Source: Streptomyces sp. CB02261 (GTDB lineage: Bacteria; Actinomycetota; Actinomycetes; Streptomycetales; Streptomycetaceae). Taken from it: a stretch of DNA of 64,000 nt. This document shows positions 45,687 through 54,162 of this stretch, in pieces (position 1 is the stretch's first letter; each line of letters begins with the position of its first letter). The DNA is taken from the NCBI RefSeq assembly GCF_001905665.1, contig NZ_LIVX01000011.1, positions 1 to 64,000 on the forward strand, read 5' to 3'. The translations under genes were made by a program, and so were the position numbers. The notes under the pieces were generated by a model. It saw nothing but the letters and a program-made list of their open reading frames with translations. It had not been told where the DNA came from and searched no databases.

Positions 45687-45968
45687 TCACTGCGGTGCCG
45701 ACCGCTCGACGTGGTGACGGAGTTCCGTGGTGTCGAGCGGGCCCTGGACCTTGAAGGCCCTCGGCAACGCCCGGCGACGGACCGCCAGGTCGAGACAGAC
45801 CACGGCGGGGTGCAGGTACGCACCCCGGCCGGGCAGCGTACCGCGATGATCAGGAACGCACTCGTCCTTGCTCACCACGATCCGCAGCAGATCGCTCTTG
45901 GCCGCTCGCTCCCGGCATCCCACACAGGTTCGCTCAGGGCACGCGCGGGCCTGCGTCCGGCCAGACAC
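45687..45968 (-). CDS. ylxR: YlxR (DUF448) RNA-binding protein
   Basis: 93 aa. The family signature is complete: PERTCVGCRERAAKSDLLRIV, then GRGAYLHP and a terminal helix region. YlxR-type proteins bind RNA and, in Bacillus, RNase P (RnpM). Position between nusA and infB is the standard one. GTG start with GGGAGG about 11 bases upstream. The gap of 150 bp to infB may contain an infB promoter, not resolved. Confidence 0.93.
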   Translation of the reverse strand: MSGRTQARACPERTCVGCRERAAKSDLLRIVVSKDECVPDHRGTLPGRGAYLHPAVVCLDLAVRRRALPRAFKVQGPLDTTELRHHVERSAPQ

Positions 45969-46042
45969 GATTAAGTCTACCTCCCCGTACCGACCTCACC
46001 TGTTTGGGGCAAGAATCGAACAGTTGTTGGCCAAAAACGATC

Positions 46043-47038
46043 TCAGTCCTCCGGACCGCTCGGCTCCGTGTCCGGACGGATGTCGATCCGCCAGCCGGTC
46101 AGGCGGGCGGCCAGGCGGGCGTTCTGCCCCTCCTTGCCGATCGCGAGCGACAGCTGGTAGTCCGGCACCGTCACCCGGGCGGACCGGGCGGCCATGTCGA
46201 CGATCTCGACCCTGGAGACCCGCGCCGGGGAGAGCGCGTTCGCCACCATCTCGGCCGGGTCGTCCGACCAGTCGACGATGTCGATCTTCTCGCCGAGCAG
46301 CTCCGCCATCACGTTGCGGACCCGGCTGCCCATCGGGCCGATGCAGGCGCCCTTCGGGTTCAGGCCCGAACGGGTGGAGCGGACCGCGATCTTGGTGCGG
46401 TGACCGGCCTCACGGGCGATGGCCGAGATCTCGACCGAGCCGTCGGCGATCTCCGGCACCTCGAGGGCGAAGAGCTTCTTCACCAGATTGGGGTGGGTGC
46501 GCGAAAGGGTGACCGACGGACCGCGGACGCCCTTCGCCACCCGGACGACGTACGTCCGCAGGCGCAGGCCGTGCGTGTAGTCCTCGCCCGGCACCTGCTC
46601 CTGCACCGGGAGGATGGCCTCCAGCTTGTCGTCCAGACGGACCAGGACGTTCTTCGGGTCCTTGCCCTGCTGCACCACACCGGCGACGACATCGCCCTCG
46701 CGGCGCGCGTACTCACCGAACGTCACGTCGTTCTCGGCGTCGCGCAGCCGCTGCTGGATCACCTGGCGGGCGGTGCTCGCCGCGATCCGGCCGAAGTCGG
46801 ACGGGGTGTCGTCGAAGTCCTTGGGCTCCTGGCCCTCCTCCAGGTCGGAGGGGTCTTCCTTCGCCCACACCGTCACGTGGCCGGAGGCCCGGTCCAGCTC
46901 CACGCGCGCGTGGCGGCGGGCGTCGGGGGTGCGGTGGTAGGCGATGAGGAGGGCCGACTCGATCGCCTCGACCAGCAGGTCGAAGGAGATCTCCTTCTCA
47001 TGCGCCAAGCCCTTGAGCAGCTTCACGTCGATGTCCAC
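46043..47038 (-). CDS. nusA: Transcription termination/antitermination protein NusA
   Basis: 331 aa. N-terminal RNA-polymerase-binding domain (about 1-105), S1 domain (about 110-180), then two KH domains (about 190-330, with GACIGPMGSRVRNVMAEL and AIGKEGQNARLAARLTGW). It lacks the C-terminal acidic repeats of E. coli NusA, as is normal in actinobacteria. The GTG start is two bases after the rimP stop, with GGAGG seven bases upstream inside rimP. Confidence 0.96.
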   Translation of the reverse strand: MDIDVKLLKGLAHEKEISFDLLVEAIESALLIAYHRTPDARRHARVELDRASGHVTVWAKEDPSDLEEGQEPKDFDDTPSDFGRIAASTARQVIQQRLRDAENDVTFGEYARREGDVVAGVVQQGKDPKNVLVRLDDKLEAILPVQEQVPGEDYTHGLRLRTYVVRVAKGVRGPSVTLSRTHPNLVKKLFALEVPEIADGSVEISAIAREAGHRTKIAVRSTRSGLNPKGACIGPMGSRVRNVMAELLGEKIDIVDWSDDPAEMVANALSPARVSRVEIVDMAARSARVTVPDYQLSLAIGKEGQNARLAARLTGWRIDIRPDTEPSGPED

Positions 47039-47040
47039 GG

Positions 47041-47547
47041 CTACGCCTCCTCTTCCTTCTTGTCCTTGCGGTTGAACTCGATCTCGACACGCGCCTTGAC
47101 GACGTCGGTGAACTCGACCCGGCGGGCGGTGGGCTTGCGCCCCTTCACGCCCGGCACCTCGAGGTCGAGGCCCTCCTCGTCCACGGCCAGGATCCGCGCG
47201 ACCAGCTCCTCGGCGGCGCCGTCGGCGTTCAGCTGGAGCTTGACCAGCCGGCCGGCGGCGCGCTCGTAGTGGCGCTGCTGGGTCAGGGGGCGGTCGGCGC
47301 CGGGGGAGCTGACTTCGAGGACGTACTCGCCCTCGCCCATCGCGTCGGTCTCGTCGAGCTTCTCGGAGATCGCGCGGCTCAGCTCGGCACAGGCGTCCAG
47401 CTCCACGCCCTCGTCCGAATCCACGACGATCCGCAGCAGTCCACGGCGGCCGGCCCGGGAAACCTCGATCTCTTCCAGATCCAGGCCCTTCGCGTGGACC
47501 AGCGGCTCCACGAGTCCGCGCAGCCTGTCGCTCTGGGTGGTGCTCAT
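47041..47547 (-). CDS. rimP: Ribosome maturation factor RimP
   Basis: 168 aa; assists 30S assembly. Conserved GLDLEEIEVSRAGRRGLLRIVVD near the N-terminus and YVLEVSSPGADRPLT in the middle, with the Sm-like C-terminal domain ending in a Lys/Glu-rich tail. First gene of the rimP-nusA-ylxR-infB series. A 167-bp divergent spacer separates it from the lipoprotein gene; TACCCT near 47610 on the minus strand could be a -10. Confidence 0.95.
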   Translation of the reverse strand: MSTTQSDRLRGLVEPLVHAKGLDLEEIEVSRAGRRGLLRIVVDSDEGVELDACAELSRAISEKLDETDAMGEGEYVLEVSSPGADRPLTQQRHYERAAGRLVKLQLNADGAAEELVARILAVDEEGLDLEVPGVKGRKPTARRVEFTDVVKARVEIEFNRKDKKEEEA

Positions 47548-47714
47548 CCGGGTGACTCCTCGGCCGCGTGTGCTGTTGTGTGTTCGTCGCGTGTCAGACC
47601 AAAGGGTATCCGGTCCCGGAGGGTGTTGCCGTCCACCGCCCCGGGGCCCGCGGGTACGCTCGCCTGCGGCGATCCGACGATCTTCGACGACATACCACGG
47701 CTGAGGGAGAGAGC

Positions 47715-48263
47715 GTGACGACGACGGGCAGGCGCGCCCTCCTGACGGCGGGGGTCTCGGCCGCCGCCGCGACGGCCCTCGCGGGCTGCACCTCCGAGGC
47801 TCCCGGCCCCCGGAAGCCCAGCGCCGCCGAGCGGGAGGCCGAACGGGTGGCGCGGGCCGAGGCGAACCTGCGGCTCCGTTCCGTGACCGCCTCCCGGACC
47901 CTGCTGGAACGTTACGACGCGGCGCTCGCCGCCCACCCCGCCCTGGCCCCCCGGCTGGCCCCGCTGCGCCGCTCGGTTGCGGCGCACACGAAGGCGCTCG
48001 GCGAGGGCGGCACGACGGTACGGCCCGCGACGGCCTCGCCGACCGCCTCCCCCACCGCTGTCGCGTCCGCTCCCGCCCCCGTACCCGTGGCCGCCGACCC
48101 CGGGACGGCGCTGAGGGACCTGGCGGCGGCCGAGCGCACGGCCTCCGACGCCCACACCGCCGCCCTGCTCACCGCCCCGCCCGAGTACGCCCGGCTGCTC
48201 GCCTCCGTGGCCGCCGCCGGCGCCGCGCACGCCTATCTGCTGACCGAAGGAGCACGGGCATGA
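47715..48263 (+). CDS. Lipoprotein, possibly Tat-exported, ferritin-like C-terminal half
   Basis: 182 aa. The N-terminus has a twin-arginine-like GRRALL, a hydrophobic stretch and a lipobox LAGC with C25, so it should be a lipoprotein. A charged helix, a Thr/Pro/Ala linker (about 105-125) and a C-terminal helical pair (AAERTASDAHTAALL and AGAAHAYLL) follow. The last part resembles one half of the DUF4439 ferritin-like fold encoded by the next gene, with which it overlaps by ATGA. GTG at 47715 is chosen for its GAGGGAGAG site; earlier in-frame starts lie in the promoter region. Function unknown. Confidence 0.78.
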   Translation: MTTTGRRALLTAGVSAAAATALAGCTSEAPGPRKPSAAEREAERVARAEANLRLRSVTASRTLLERYDAALAAHPALAPRLAPLRRSVAAHTKALGEGGTTVRPATASPTASPTAVASAPAPVPVAADPGTALRDLAAAERTASDAHTAALLTAPPEYARLLASVAAAGAAHAYLLTEGARA

Positions 48264-48676
48264 GCGCCCTCGACGCGACCCAGGCCGCGCTGGCCGCCGA
48301 GCACGCGGCGGTGTACGGGTACGGGGTCGTCGGCGGCCGGATCGGAACCGAGCGCAGGGCCGAGGCCACGGCGGCGTACGAGGCCCACCGGGCGCGCCGG
48401 GACGCGCTGCGCAGGACCGTGCGCGACCTCGGCGGGACGCCGGTGGTGGCGGAGGCCGCGTACGCGCTGCCGTTCCGGGTCGCGGACCCGGCCGGCGCCG
48501 TGCGTCTCGCGGCCGTCCTCGAGGACCGGGTGGCCGGGGTGTACTCCGACCTGGTGCGGGCCGTCGAGGGCCCGCAGCGGCGCGAGGCGGCCGCCGCGCT
48601 CAGGGAGGCGGCGGTACGGGCCGTCCGCTGGCGCGGCAGCGACGTAACCTTTCCTGGGCTCGCCGAGCGGGCGTGA
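48260..48676 (+). CDS. DUF4439 ferritin-like protein
   Basis: 138 aa, predicted all-helical. The DUF4439 pattern is seen in ALAAEHAAVYGYGVVGG (about 10-26) and in the paired Glu/His-containing helices. Unlike ferritins, only a few possible metal ligands remain (E14, H15, E41-H44 region). No signal peptide, so it is cytoplasmic while its coupled neighbour is exported. Start overlaps the lipoprotein stop. Role unknown. Confidence 0.82.
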   Translation: MSALDATQAALAAEHAAVYGYGVVGGRIGTERRAEATAAYEAHRARRDALRRTVRDLGGTPVVAEAAYALPFRVADPAGAVRLAAVLEDRVAGVYSDLVRAVEGPQRREAAAALREAAVRAVRWRGSDVTFPGLAERA

Positions 48677-48707
48677 GTCCGGCCCCGACCGAAGGAACAA
48701 CGCACGC

Positions 48708-49607
48708 ATGGGTTTCGAACCGCCGCAGCGACTGACGAGGACGCTCGGTGAGACGTACGGGGACGCCGCCGCGGCCGCGTGGCTTGAGACGCTGCCCGCC
48801 CTCGCCGGCCAGGTGCTCGACCGCGCGTCCCTGGACGCCGAACGGGTGATGGCGCCCGGCGGGCGGAGCAGCCTCGTCGTCCTCGTCCGGCGGTCCGACG
48901 GCTCCCCCGCGGCGCTCAAGATCGCGCCCCCGTTCGCCCGGCCCGACCGGGAGCGGGACGCGCTGGCGCACTGGAACGGCTGGGGCGCGGTCCAGCTCCT
49001 CGACGAGGCCGGGGAGGGCGGGCTCGTCCTCGAACGACTGCATCCCGAGGTCTCGCTGCGCTCCCTGCCGGAGGCGAAGGCGCTCCTGGAGGCGGCGGGG
49101 ACCGTACGCAAGCTGTGGGTGGAGCCCCCGGCGGGGCACGGGTTCGAGACGGTGACCGAGCGGACCGCCCGGCAGGCCGAGGCGATGGGCTCCCACCTGG
49201 ACGACGCGGCGACCGGTGAGCTGACGGCGGCGGCGCTCGCGGCGCGCCAGGAGCTGGTGAGCGGAGCCTCCGAGTCCCTGCTGCTGCACGGGAACTTCCG
49301 GCAGGGCAAGGTCCTGGCCGGGGACCGGGCGCCCTGGCTCGCGGTCGGGCCCGAGCCGCTGGTCGGCGACCGGGCGTACGACCTGGCCCGGCTCGTACGG
49401 GACCGGGTCGAGGACCTGGTGGCCGCGTCCTCGGGCGCTTCGGCGGCCCGGCGGCGGGTCAACAAGCTGGCCGACTCCCTGGACCTGGACCGGGAGCGGC
49501 TGCGCGGCTGGACCCTGTTCCGCGCGGTCGAATCGGGGACGCGGGCGGTGGCGGCGGGGCGGCGGCAGGACGCGGAACTGCTTCTCGAGTTCGCGAGCTG
49601 GCTGTAG
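48708..49607 (+). CDS. Degenerate aminoglycoside-phosphotransferase-like protein (predicted pseudokinase)
   Basis: 299 aa, matching the streptomycin 6-kinase/APH family in layout: N-lobe lysine K71 (AALKIA), the LERL hinge (108-111), and a C-lobe segment aligned to the catalytic loop. That loop reads HGNFRQGKVL: the catalytic Asp of HGD is N196 and the metal-binding Asn is K201. The following metal-binding DP motif is G214-P215 (AVGPEPLVGD). All three key acidic/amide residues are thus replaced, so kinase activity is unlikely, although the fold and the GDxAYDLA helix are kept. Lies 31 bp after the DUF4439 gene. Not expected to give drug resistance. Confidence 0.85.
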   Translation: MGFEPPQRLTRTLGETYGDAAAAAWLETLPALAGQVLDRASLDAERVMAPGGRSSLVVLVRRSDGSPAALKIAPPFARPDRERDALAHWNGWGAVQLLDEAGEGGLVLERLHPEVSLRSLPEAKALLEAAGTVRKLWVEPPAGHGFETVTERTARQAEAMGSHLDDAATGELTAAALAARQELVSGASESLLLHGNFRQGKVLAGDRAPWLAVGPEPLVGDRAYDLARLVRDRVEDLVAASSGASAARRRVNKLADSLDLDRERLRGWTLFRAVESGTRAVAAGRRQDAELLLEFASWL

Positions 49608-49653
49608 GGGAATACCCTTTTTGTACTGTTCGGCTCGATGCCAGGGGGCCGTG

Positions 49654-50577
49654 ATGATCGAAGAGCTGCTGATGGCGGCGGCAGGCCTGGGCGCCGCGTT
49701 CGCCGTGTACGCGGGTGTCGCGGCGCGGGTCGTGAAGCAGTACGAGCGCGGCGTCGTCTTCCGCTTCGGGCGACTGCGGGACGACGTGCGGGCGCCGGGG
49801 TTCACGATGATCGTTCCCGTCGTGGACCGGCTGCACAAGGTGAACATGCAGATCGTGACGATGCCCGTGCCCGCGCAGGAGGGCATCACCCGGGACAACG
49901 TGACGGTGCGGGTCGACGCGGTGGTCTACTTCAAGGTCGTCGACGCGGCGGAGGCGCTCGTCCGGGTCGAGGACTACAAGTTCGCGGTCTCCCAGATGGC
50001 GCAGACCTCGCTGCGGTCGATCATCGGCAAGAGCGACCTCGACGACCTGCTGTCGAACCGGGAGAAGCTCAACCAGGGGCTCGAACTGATGCTGGACTCC
50101 CCCGCGATCGGCTGGGGCGTGCAGATCGACCGGGTCGAGATCAAGGACGTGTCCCTGCCGGAGACGATGAAGCGGTCGATGGCCCGGCAGGCCGAGGCGG
50201 ACCGGGAGCGGCGGGCGCGGGTCATCAACGCGGACGCGGAGCTCCAGGCGTCGAAGAAGCTGGCGGAGGCGGCGGAGGTCATGTCGGACCAGCCGGCCGC
50301 GCTGCAGCTTCGGCTGCTGCAGACGGTGGTGGCGGTGGCGGCGGAGAAGAACTCGACGCTGGTGCTGCCGTTCCCGGTGGAGCTGCTGAGGTTCCTGGAG
50401 CGGGCGACGCCGTCCGGTGGTACGGGGCACGCGGAGACGATGACGCATGTGATGCCGCCGCCTGTGCCACCGCGGTCGGACGCGTATCTGGCGGGGCGGG
50501 CGGATGCGGCGGACGCGATCGAGGACCTGACGGGCACGTCGGTGGAACCCGCCACCCACCACGACGAGGAACCCTGA
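49654..50577 (+). CDS. SPFH/Band 7 (stomatin-like) membrane protein
   Basis: 307 aa. A single N-terminal membrane helix (about 3-25) precedes the SPFH domain: VVKQYERGVVFRFGRL, APGFTMIVP, TRDNVTVRVDAVVYFKV, SQMAQTSLRSIIG, then a charged coiled coil (about 165-215) and a C-terminal oligomerisation segment. A disordered tail follows residue 265. Stomatin-like proteins form membrane scaffolds and often work with NfeD-type or protease partners; none is adjacent. ATG at 49654 with AGGGGG five bases upstream; a GTG three bases earlier is also possible. Confidence 0.9.
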   Translation: MIEELLMAAAGLGAAFAVYAGVAARVVKQYERGVVFRFGRLRDDVRAPGFTMIVPVVDRLHKVNMQIVTMPVPAQEGITRDNVTVRVDAVVYFKVVDAAEALVRVEDYKFAVSQMAQTSLRSIIGKSDLDDLLSNREKLNQGLELMLDSPAIGWGVQIDRVEIKDVSLPETMKRSMARQAEADRERRARVINADAELQASKKLAEAAEVMSDQPAALQLRLLQTVVAVAAEKNSTLVLPFPVELLRFLERATPSGGTGHAETMTHVMPPPVPPRSDAYLAGRADAADAIEDLTGTSVEPATHHDEEP

Positions 50578-50642
50578 CGGGGTGGCGGGATCTCCGGGCC
50601 GCGCGGGCCCGGATCCGCTGCGAGGTGCTGCGGCCTGTCAGG

Positions 50643-50691
50643 CCCGTTGTGCCCACCCGTTCCGCAGGGCGGAACGGGTGGGCACAACGGG
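50643..50691. repeat. Extragenic palindrome, copy 1 (also bidirectional terminator)
   Basis: Perfect 23-bp stem (50643-50665 with 50669-50691) and a three-base AGG loop, between convergent SPFH and proS genes. The core CGTnCCGC-AGG-GCGGnACG is shared with 59501-59545, and its left arm nearly repeats at 59726-59745. Confidence 0.9.
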
Positions 50692-50774
50692 GGGTGCGAG
50701 CCCAGCGGGGTCCGGGCCCGGCCCGGCTCGGCGAAGCCCGGGACCGGCCCAGCAGAGGCCCGGGGGCGGTGGGG

Positions 50775-52475
50775 TCAGTGCGTCAGGCGGGTGATGGCCT
50801 CGGCCGTCGGGAGTTCTTCGCGCTCGCCCGTGCGGCGGTCCTTCAGCTCCAGGACGCCCTCGCCCGAGCGGCGCCCCGCCACCAGGATCTTCGGGACGCC
50901 CATCAGCTCCGCGTCGGTGAACTTGACGCCCGGGGAGACGCCCGCGCGGTCGTCGACCAGGACGCGGAGACCGGCGGCGGCCAGCTTCTCGGAGACCTCC
51001 AGGGCCAGCTCGATCTGGAGCGCCTTGCCGGCGGCGACGACGTGGACGTCCGCCGGGGCGACCTCGGCCGGCCAGCACAGGCCCTTCTCGTCGGCGGTCT
51101 GCTCGGCGAGCGCCGCGACCGCGCGGGAGACGCCGATGCCGTACGAACCCATGGTCACGCGGACCGGCTTGCCGTTCTGGCCGAGGACGTCGAGCTTGAG
51201 CGCGTCGGCGTACTTGCGGCCCAGCTGGAAGATGTGGCCGATCTCGATGGCGCGGTCCAGCTTCAGGCCGGTGCCGCACTTCGGGCACGGGTCGCCCTCC
51301 TGGACGACGACGACGTCGACGTACTCGGCGACCTCGAAGTCACGGCCCGCGACCACGTTCTTCGCGTGCATCCCGTCCTTGTTGGCACCCGTGATCCACG
51401 CCGTGCCCGGCGCGACGCGCGGGTCGGCGATGTAGGTGACCTTCTCCAGGCCCTGCGGGCCGACGTAGCCCCGGACGAGGTCCGCGCGCGCGGCGAAGTC
51501 CGTCTCGGTGACCATCTCGACGGTGGCGGGAGCGAAGTGCGCCTCGACCTTGCCCAGGTCGACCTCGCGGTCGCCGGGGACGCCGACGGCGACGATCTCG
51601 CCGTCGACCTTCACCAGGAGGTTCTTCAGGGTGGCGGAGGCCGGGACGCCGAGGGAGGCGGCGAGGGTCTCGATGGTGGGGGTGTCCGGGGTGGGGATCT
51701 CCTCGGCCGCCGCGACGCCGGAGCCGTCGACCGTCTTCAGCTCGTACGCGATCGCCTCGGTGTTCGCGGCGAAGTCGCAGTTCGGGCAGTCGGCGAAGGT
51801 GTCCTCGCCGGCCTCGGCCGGGGCGAGGAACTCCTCGGACTTCGAGCCGCCCATCGCGCCCGCCGTGGCGGCGCAGATGCGGTAGTCGAGGCCGAGGCGC
51901 TCGAAGACGCGCTGGTAGGCCTGGCGGTGCAGGGCGTAGGACCGGGCGAGGCCCTCGTCCTCCGTGTCGAAGGAGTAGGAGTCCTTCATCAGGAACTCGC
52001 GGCCGCGCAGGATGCCGGCCCGCGGGCGGGCCTCGTCGCGGAACTTCGTCTGGATCTGGTACAGGATGACCGGCAGGTCCTTGTAGGACGAGCACTGGTC
52101 CTTCACCAGGAGGGTGAAGATCTCCTCGTGCGTGGGGCCGAGGAGGTAGTCGCCGCCCTTGCGGTCGTGGAGCCGGAAGAGCTCGGCCCCGTACTCGTCC
52201 CAGCGGCCGGTCGCCTCGTACGGCTCGCGCGGCAGCAGCGCGGGCAGGGAGACCTCCTGCGCGCCGATGGCGTCCATCTCCTCGCGGACGATGCGCTCGA
52301 CGTTGGCGAGGACCTTCTTGCCGAGGGGCAGCCAGCTCCAGATGCCGGCTGCGGTGCGGCGCACGTACCCCGCGCGGACGAGGAGCTTGTGGCTGAGGAC
52401 CTCGGCGTCGGCCGGGTCGTCGCGCAGCGTCTTCGCCATCAACTGGGACATGCGCTGGACCGGTGCGTTGGCCAT
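50775..52475 (-). CDS. proS: Prolyl-tRNA synthetase
   Basis: Class II aminoacyl-tRNA synthetase, 566 aa, bacterial type with an editing insertion (about 225-400) between class II motifs 2 and 3. Conserved RAGYVRRTAAGIWSWLPLG at the N-terminus, motif 2 in FRDEARPRAGILRGREFLMKDSYSFD, motif 3 in GSYGIGVSRAVAAL, and a C-terminal anticodon-binding domain. AGGAG lies about nine bases before the ATG. Confidence 0.96.
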   Translation of the reverse strand: MANAPVQRMSQLMAKTLRDDPADAEVLSHKLLVRAGYVRRTAAGIWSWLPLGKKVLANVERIVREEMDAIGAQEVSLPALLPREPYEATGRWDEYGAELFRLHDRKGGDYLLGPTHEEIFTLLVKDQCSSYKDLPVILYQIQTKFRDEARPRAGILRGREFLMKDSYSFDTEDEGLARSYALHRQAYQRVFERLGLDYRICAATAGAMGGSKSEEFLAPAEAGEDTFADCPNCDFAANTEAIAYELKTVDGSGVAAAEEIPTPDTPTIETLAASLGVPASATLKNLLVKVDGEIVAVGVPGDREVDLGKVEAHFAPATVEMVTETDFAARADLVRGYVGPQGLEKVTYIADPRVAPGTAWITGANKDGMHAKNVVAGRDFEVAEYVDVVVVQEGDPCPKCGTGLKLDRAIEIGHIFQLGRKYADALKLDVLGQNGKPVRVTMGSYGIGVSRAVAALAEQTADEKGLCWPAEVAPADVHVVAAGKALQIELALEVSEKLAAAGLRVLVDDRAGVSPGVKFTDAELMGVPKILVAGRRSGEGVLELKDRRTGEREELPTAEAITRLTH

Positions 52476-52548
52476 GGTTCTCGTACTCCTGCCGGGACAA
52501 AGAAGGTGATGGCCCCGAGGTTAGCCGGGCCGCCCCGGGTCGGAGAAA

Positions 52549-53094
52549 TCAGTTCCGGCGCGGCAGCGGCAGCGGTGCGCCCATCACGGCGTACGGGCGG
52601 GGGGCGCTCGGGAAGTGCACCTGGCGGGCGAGGTCGGTGTAGCCGAGGGACCGGTAGAGGCCGCGGGCCGGGCTCTCGGTGTCGATCGCGGAGAGGATGG
52701 AGCGCGGCTCGGCGGCCTCGTCGGTGATGGTGGTGATCAGCTCGCGGCCCACGCCGCGCCCCTGGTGGGCCGGGTGGACGTGGAGTTCGGTGATGACGAA
52801 GGAGTCGTCGAGCCAGTCGGCGGTGCCGGTGGCGCGGAGGTAGGTCTCGACGACGGTGGACCACCAGTGGGTGCGGTCGTTGGGCATCCCGTACACGAAT
52901 CCGACGAGCGCCCCGTCGGGGGTGGTGGCGCCGTAGGCGCGTGCGCCGGGGCTGAGCAGGTGGCGCAGCACGATGTGGCGGCGTACGGCGATCTCGTCGT
53001 CGTCCAGGCCGAAGGCGAGTGCCTGCACGGCGAGGGCCTCGTCCACCCGGGCGGCGAGATTGACCGGCCCGATCACGACCTCTGCGTCATCCAT
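52549..53094 (-). CDS. GNAT-family N-acetyltransferase
   Basis: 181 aa. The acetyl-CoA binding motif A is clear: LHVHPAHQGRGVGRELITTI (about 110-129), followed by SARGLYRSLGY-type motif B (SPARGLYRSLGYTDLARQVHF). The substrate cannot be predicted. I favour the ATG at 53094, with AGGG eight bases before it, over an in-frame GTG at 53103. Lies 73 bp downstream of proS in the opposite sense of numbering but on the same strand, so it is upstream of proS in transcription. Confidence 0.85.
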   Translation of the reverse strand: MDDAEVVIGPVNLAARVDEALAVQALAFGLDDDEIAVRRHIVLRHLLSPGARAYGATTPDGALVGFVYGMPNDRTHWWSTVVETYLRATGTADWLDDSFVITELHVHPAHQGRGVGRELITTITDEAAEPRSILSAIDTESPARGLYRSLGYTDLARQVHFPSAPRPYAVMGAPLPLPRRN

Positions 53095-53137
53095 GCGGCG
53101 CACCCTACAAGCGGCCGGCCGTCCCGGGACAGCGCGT

Positions 53138-53983
53138 TCAGAACAGCACGCTCATGAAGGCGCCGGTCTCCTGGAAGCCGACGCGGCGGTACGCGGCCCT
53201 GGCGGGGGTGTTGTAGTCGTTCACGTACAGGCTGACCACGGGGGCGACGTCGGCGAGGGCCTGCTGGAGGACGGCGGCCATGCCGGTCTCCGAGAGGCCC
53301 TTGCCGCGGTGCTCGGGGGCGACCCAGACGCCCTGGATCTGGCAGGCCTGGCGGGTGGCGGCGCCGATCTCGGCCTTGAAGACGACCTTGCCGTCCTCGA
53401 TGCGGGCGAAGGAGCGGCCGCTGCCGACGAGTTCGGCGACGCGGGCCTGGTAGAGCAGGCCGCCGTCGTTGGCGAGCGGGGAGACGCCGACCTCCTCGGT
53501 GAACATGGCCACGCAGGCGGGCATGATCACGTCCATCTCGTCCTTGCGGACGCGGCGCACCAGCGGGTCGGGCGTGACGGTGGTGGAGGGCGCTTCGGCG
53601 ACCATCAGGGGCTGGCGGGCGCGGACGTCCCGCGCGGGGCCCCAGCTGGGCTCCAGGAGCCGCCACAGTTCGGAGGTGGGCTCGGCGGGGCCGACGATCG
53701 AGGAGCAGCGGCGGCCGACCTTGCGGGCACGGTCGGCGAAGGCGCGGACGGCCTCGGGGGTGGCGCACAGGGGCACGAGATTGGCGCCGGAGTAGCAGAG
53801 GGAGCGCAGCCGGCCCTCGCTGTACCAGCCCCACATCTCGCCGCCGAGGCGCCAGGGGTCGAGCCCGGCGACCTGGACGCGGGCGGCGACGAAGGCGTTC
53901 TCGACGGGGGCGCTCTCCAGGACGGCGAGTGCGGCGCCGAGGTCGGCGGGTTCGAGGACCCGGGTGGCGGGTTGTGTCAACAC
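53138..53983 (-). CDS. GNAT-family acetyltransferase with DUF4081 N-terminal half
   Basis: 281 aa with two parts. The N-terminal half (about 10-125: PVENAFVAARV, WRLGGEMWGWYSEGRLRSLC) matches the DUF4081 domain found before GNAT domains in actinobacteria. The C-terminal half has motif A QGVWVAPEHRGKGLSETGMA (about 215-234) and NTPARAAYRRVGF. Substrate unknown. GTG start with GAGG about seven bases upstream. First of a leftward pair of GNAT genes, after ispG and its terminator. Confidence 0.88.
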   Translation of the reverse strand: MLTQPATRVLEPADLGAALAVLESAPVENAFVAARVQVAGLDPWRLGGEMWGWYSEGRLRSLCYSGANLVPLCATPEAVRAFADRARKVGRRCSSIVGPAEPTSELWRLLEPSWGPARDVRARQPLMVAEAPSTTVTPDPLVRRVRKDEMDVIMPACVAMFTEEVGVSPLANDGGLLYQARVAELVGSGRSFARIEDGKVVFKAEIGAATRQACQIQGVWVAPEHRGKGLSETGMAAVLQQALADVAPVVSLYVNDYNTPARAAYRRVGFQETGAFMSVLF

Positions 53984-54061
53984 GAGGGGGCCTCACCGTG
54001 CGGTTCTGCTGATTCCCGCACTGTACCCGGAGGCTTCCGGACCACGCCTCCGGCAGCACGA

Positions 54062-54093
54062 CGCCCTGCCACCCGGGGGTGGGTGGCAGGGCG
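54062..54093 (-). terminator. Terminator after ispG
   Basis: Perfect 13-bp stem (54062-54074 with 54081-54093) and a six-base loop, about 70 bases past the ispG stop. Confidence 0.8.
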
Positions 54094-54162
54094 TTCGGGC
54101 GGGCGCAGCTGTGAGTCCGGTTCGAGCGTCCCGGAGGCGAACCGGTCCCGTGAGGAGAGGGC

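Noticed and set aside
48708..49607. Antibiotic-resistance kinase
   Set aside because: The catalytic Asp, the metal-binding Asn and the DP motif are all replaced.
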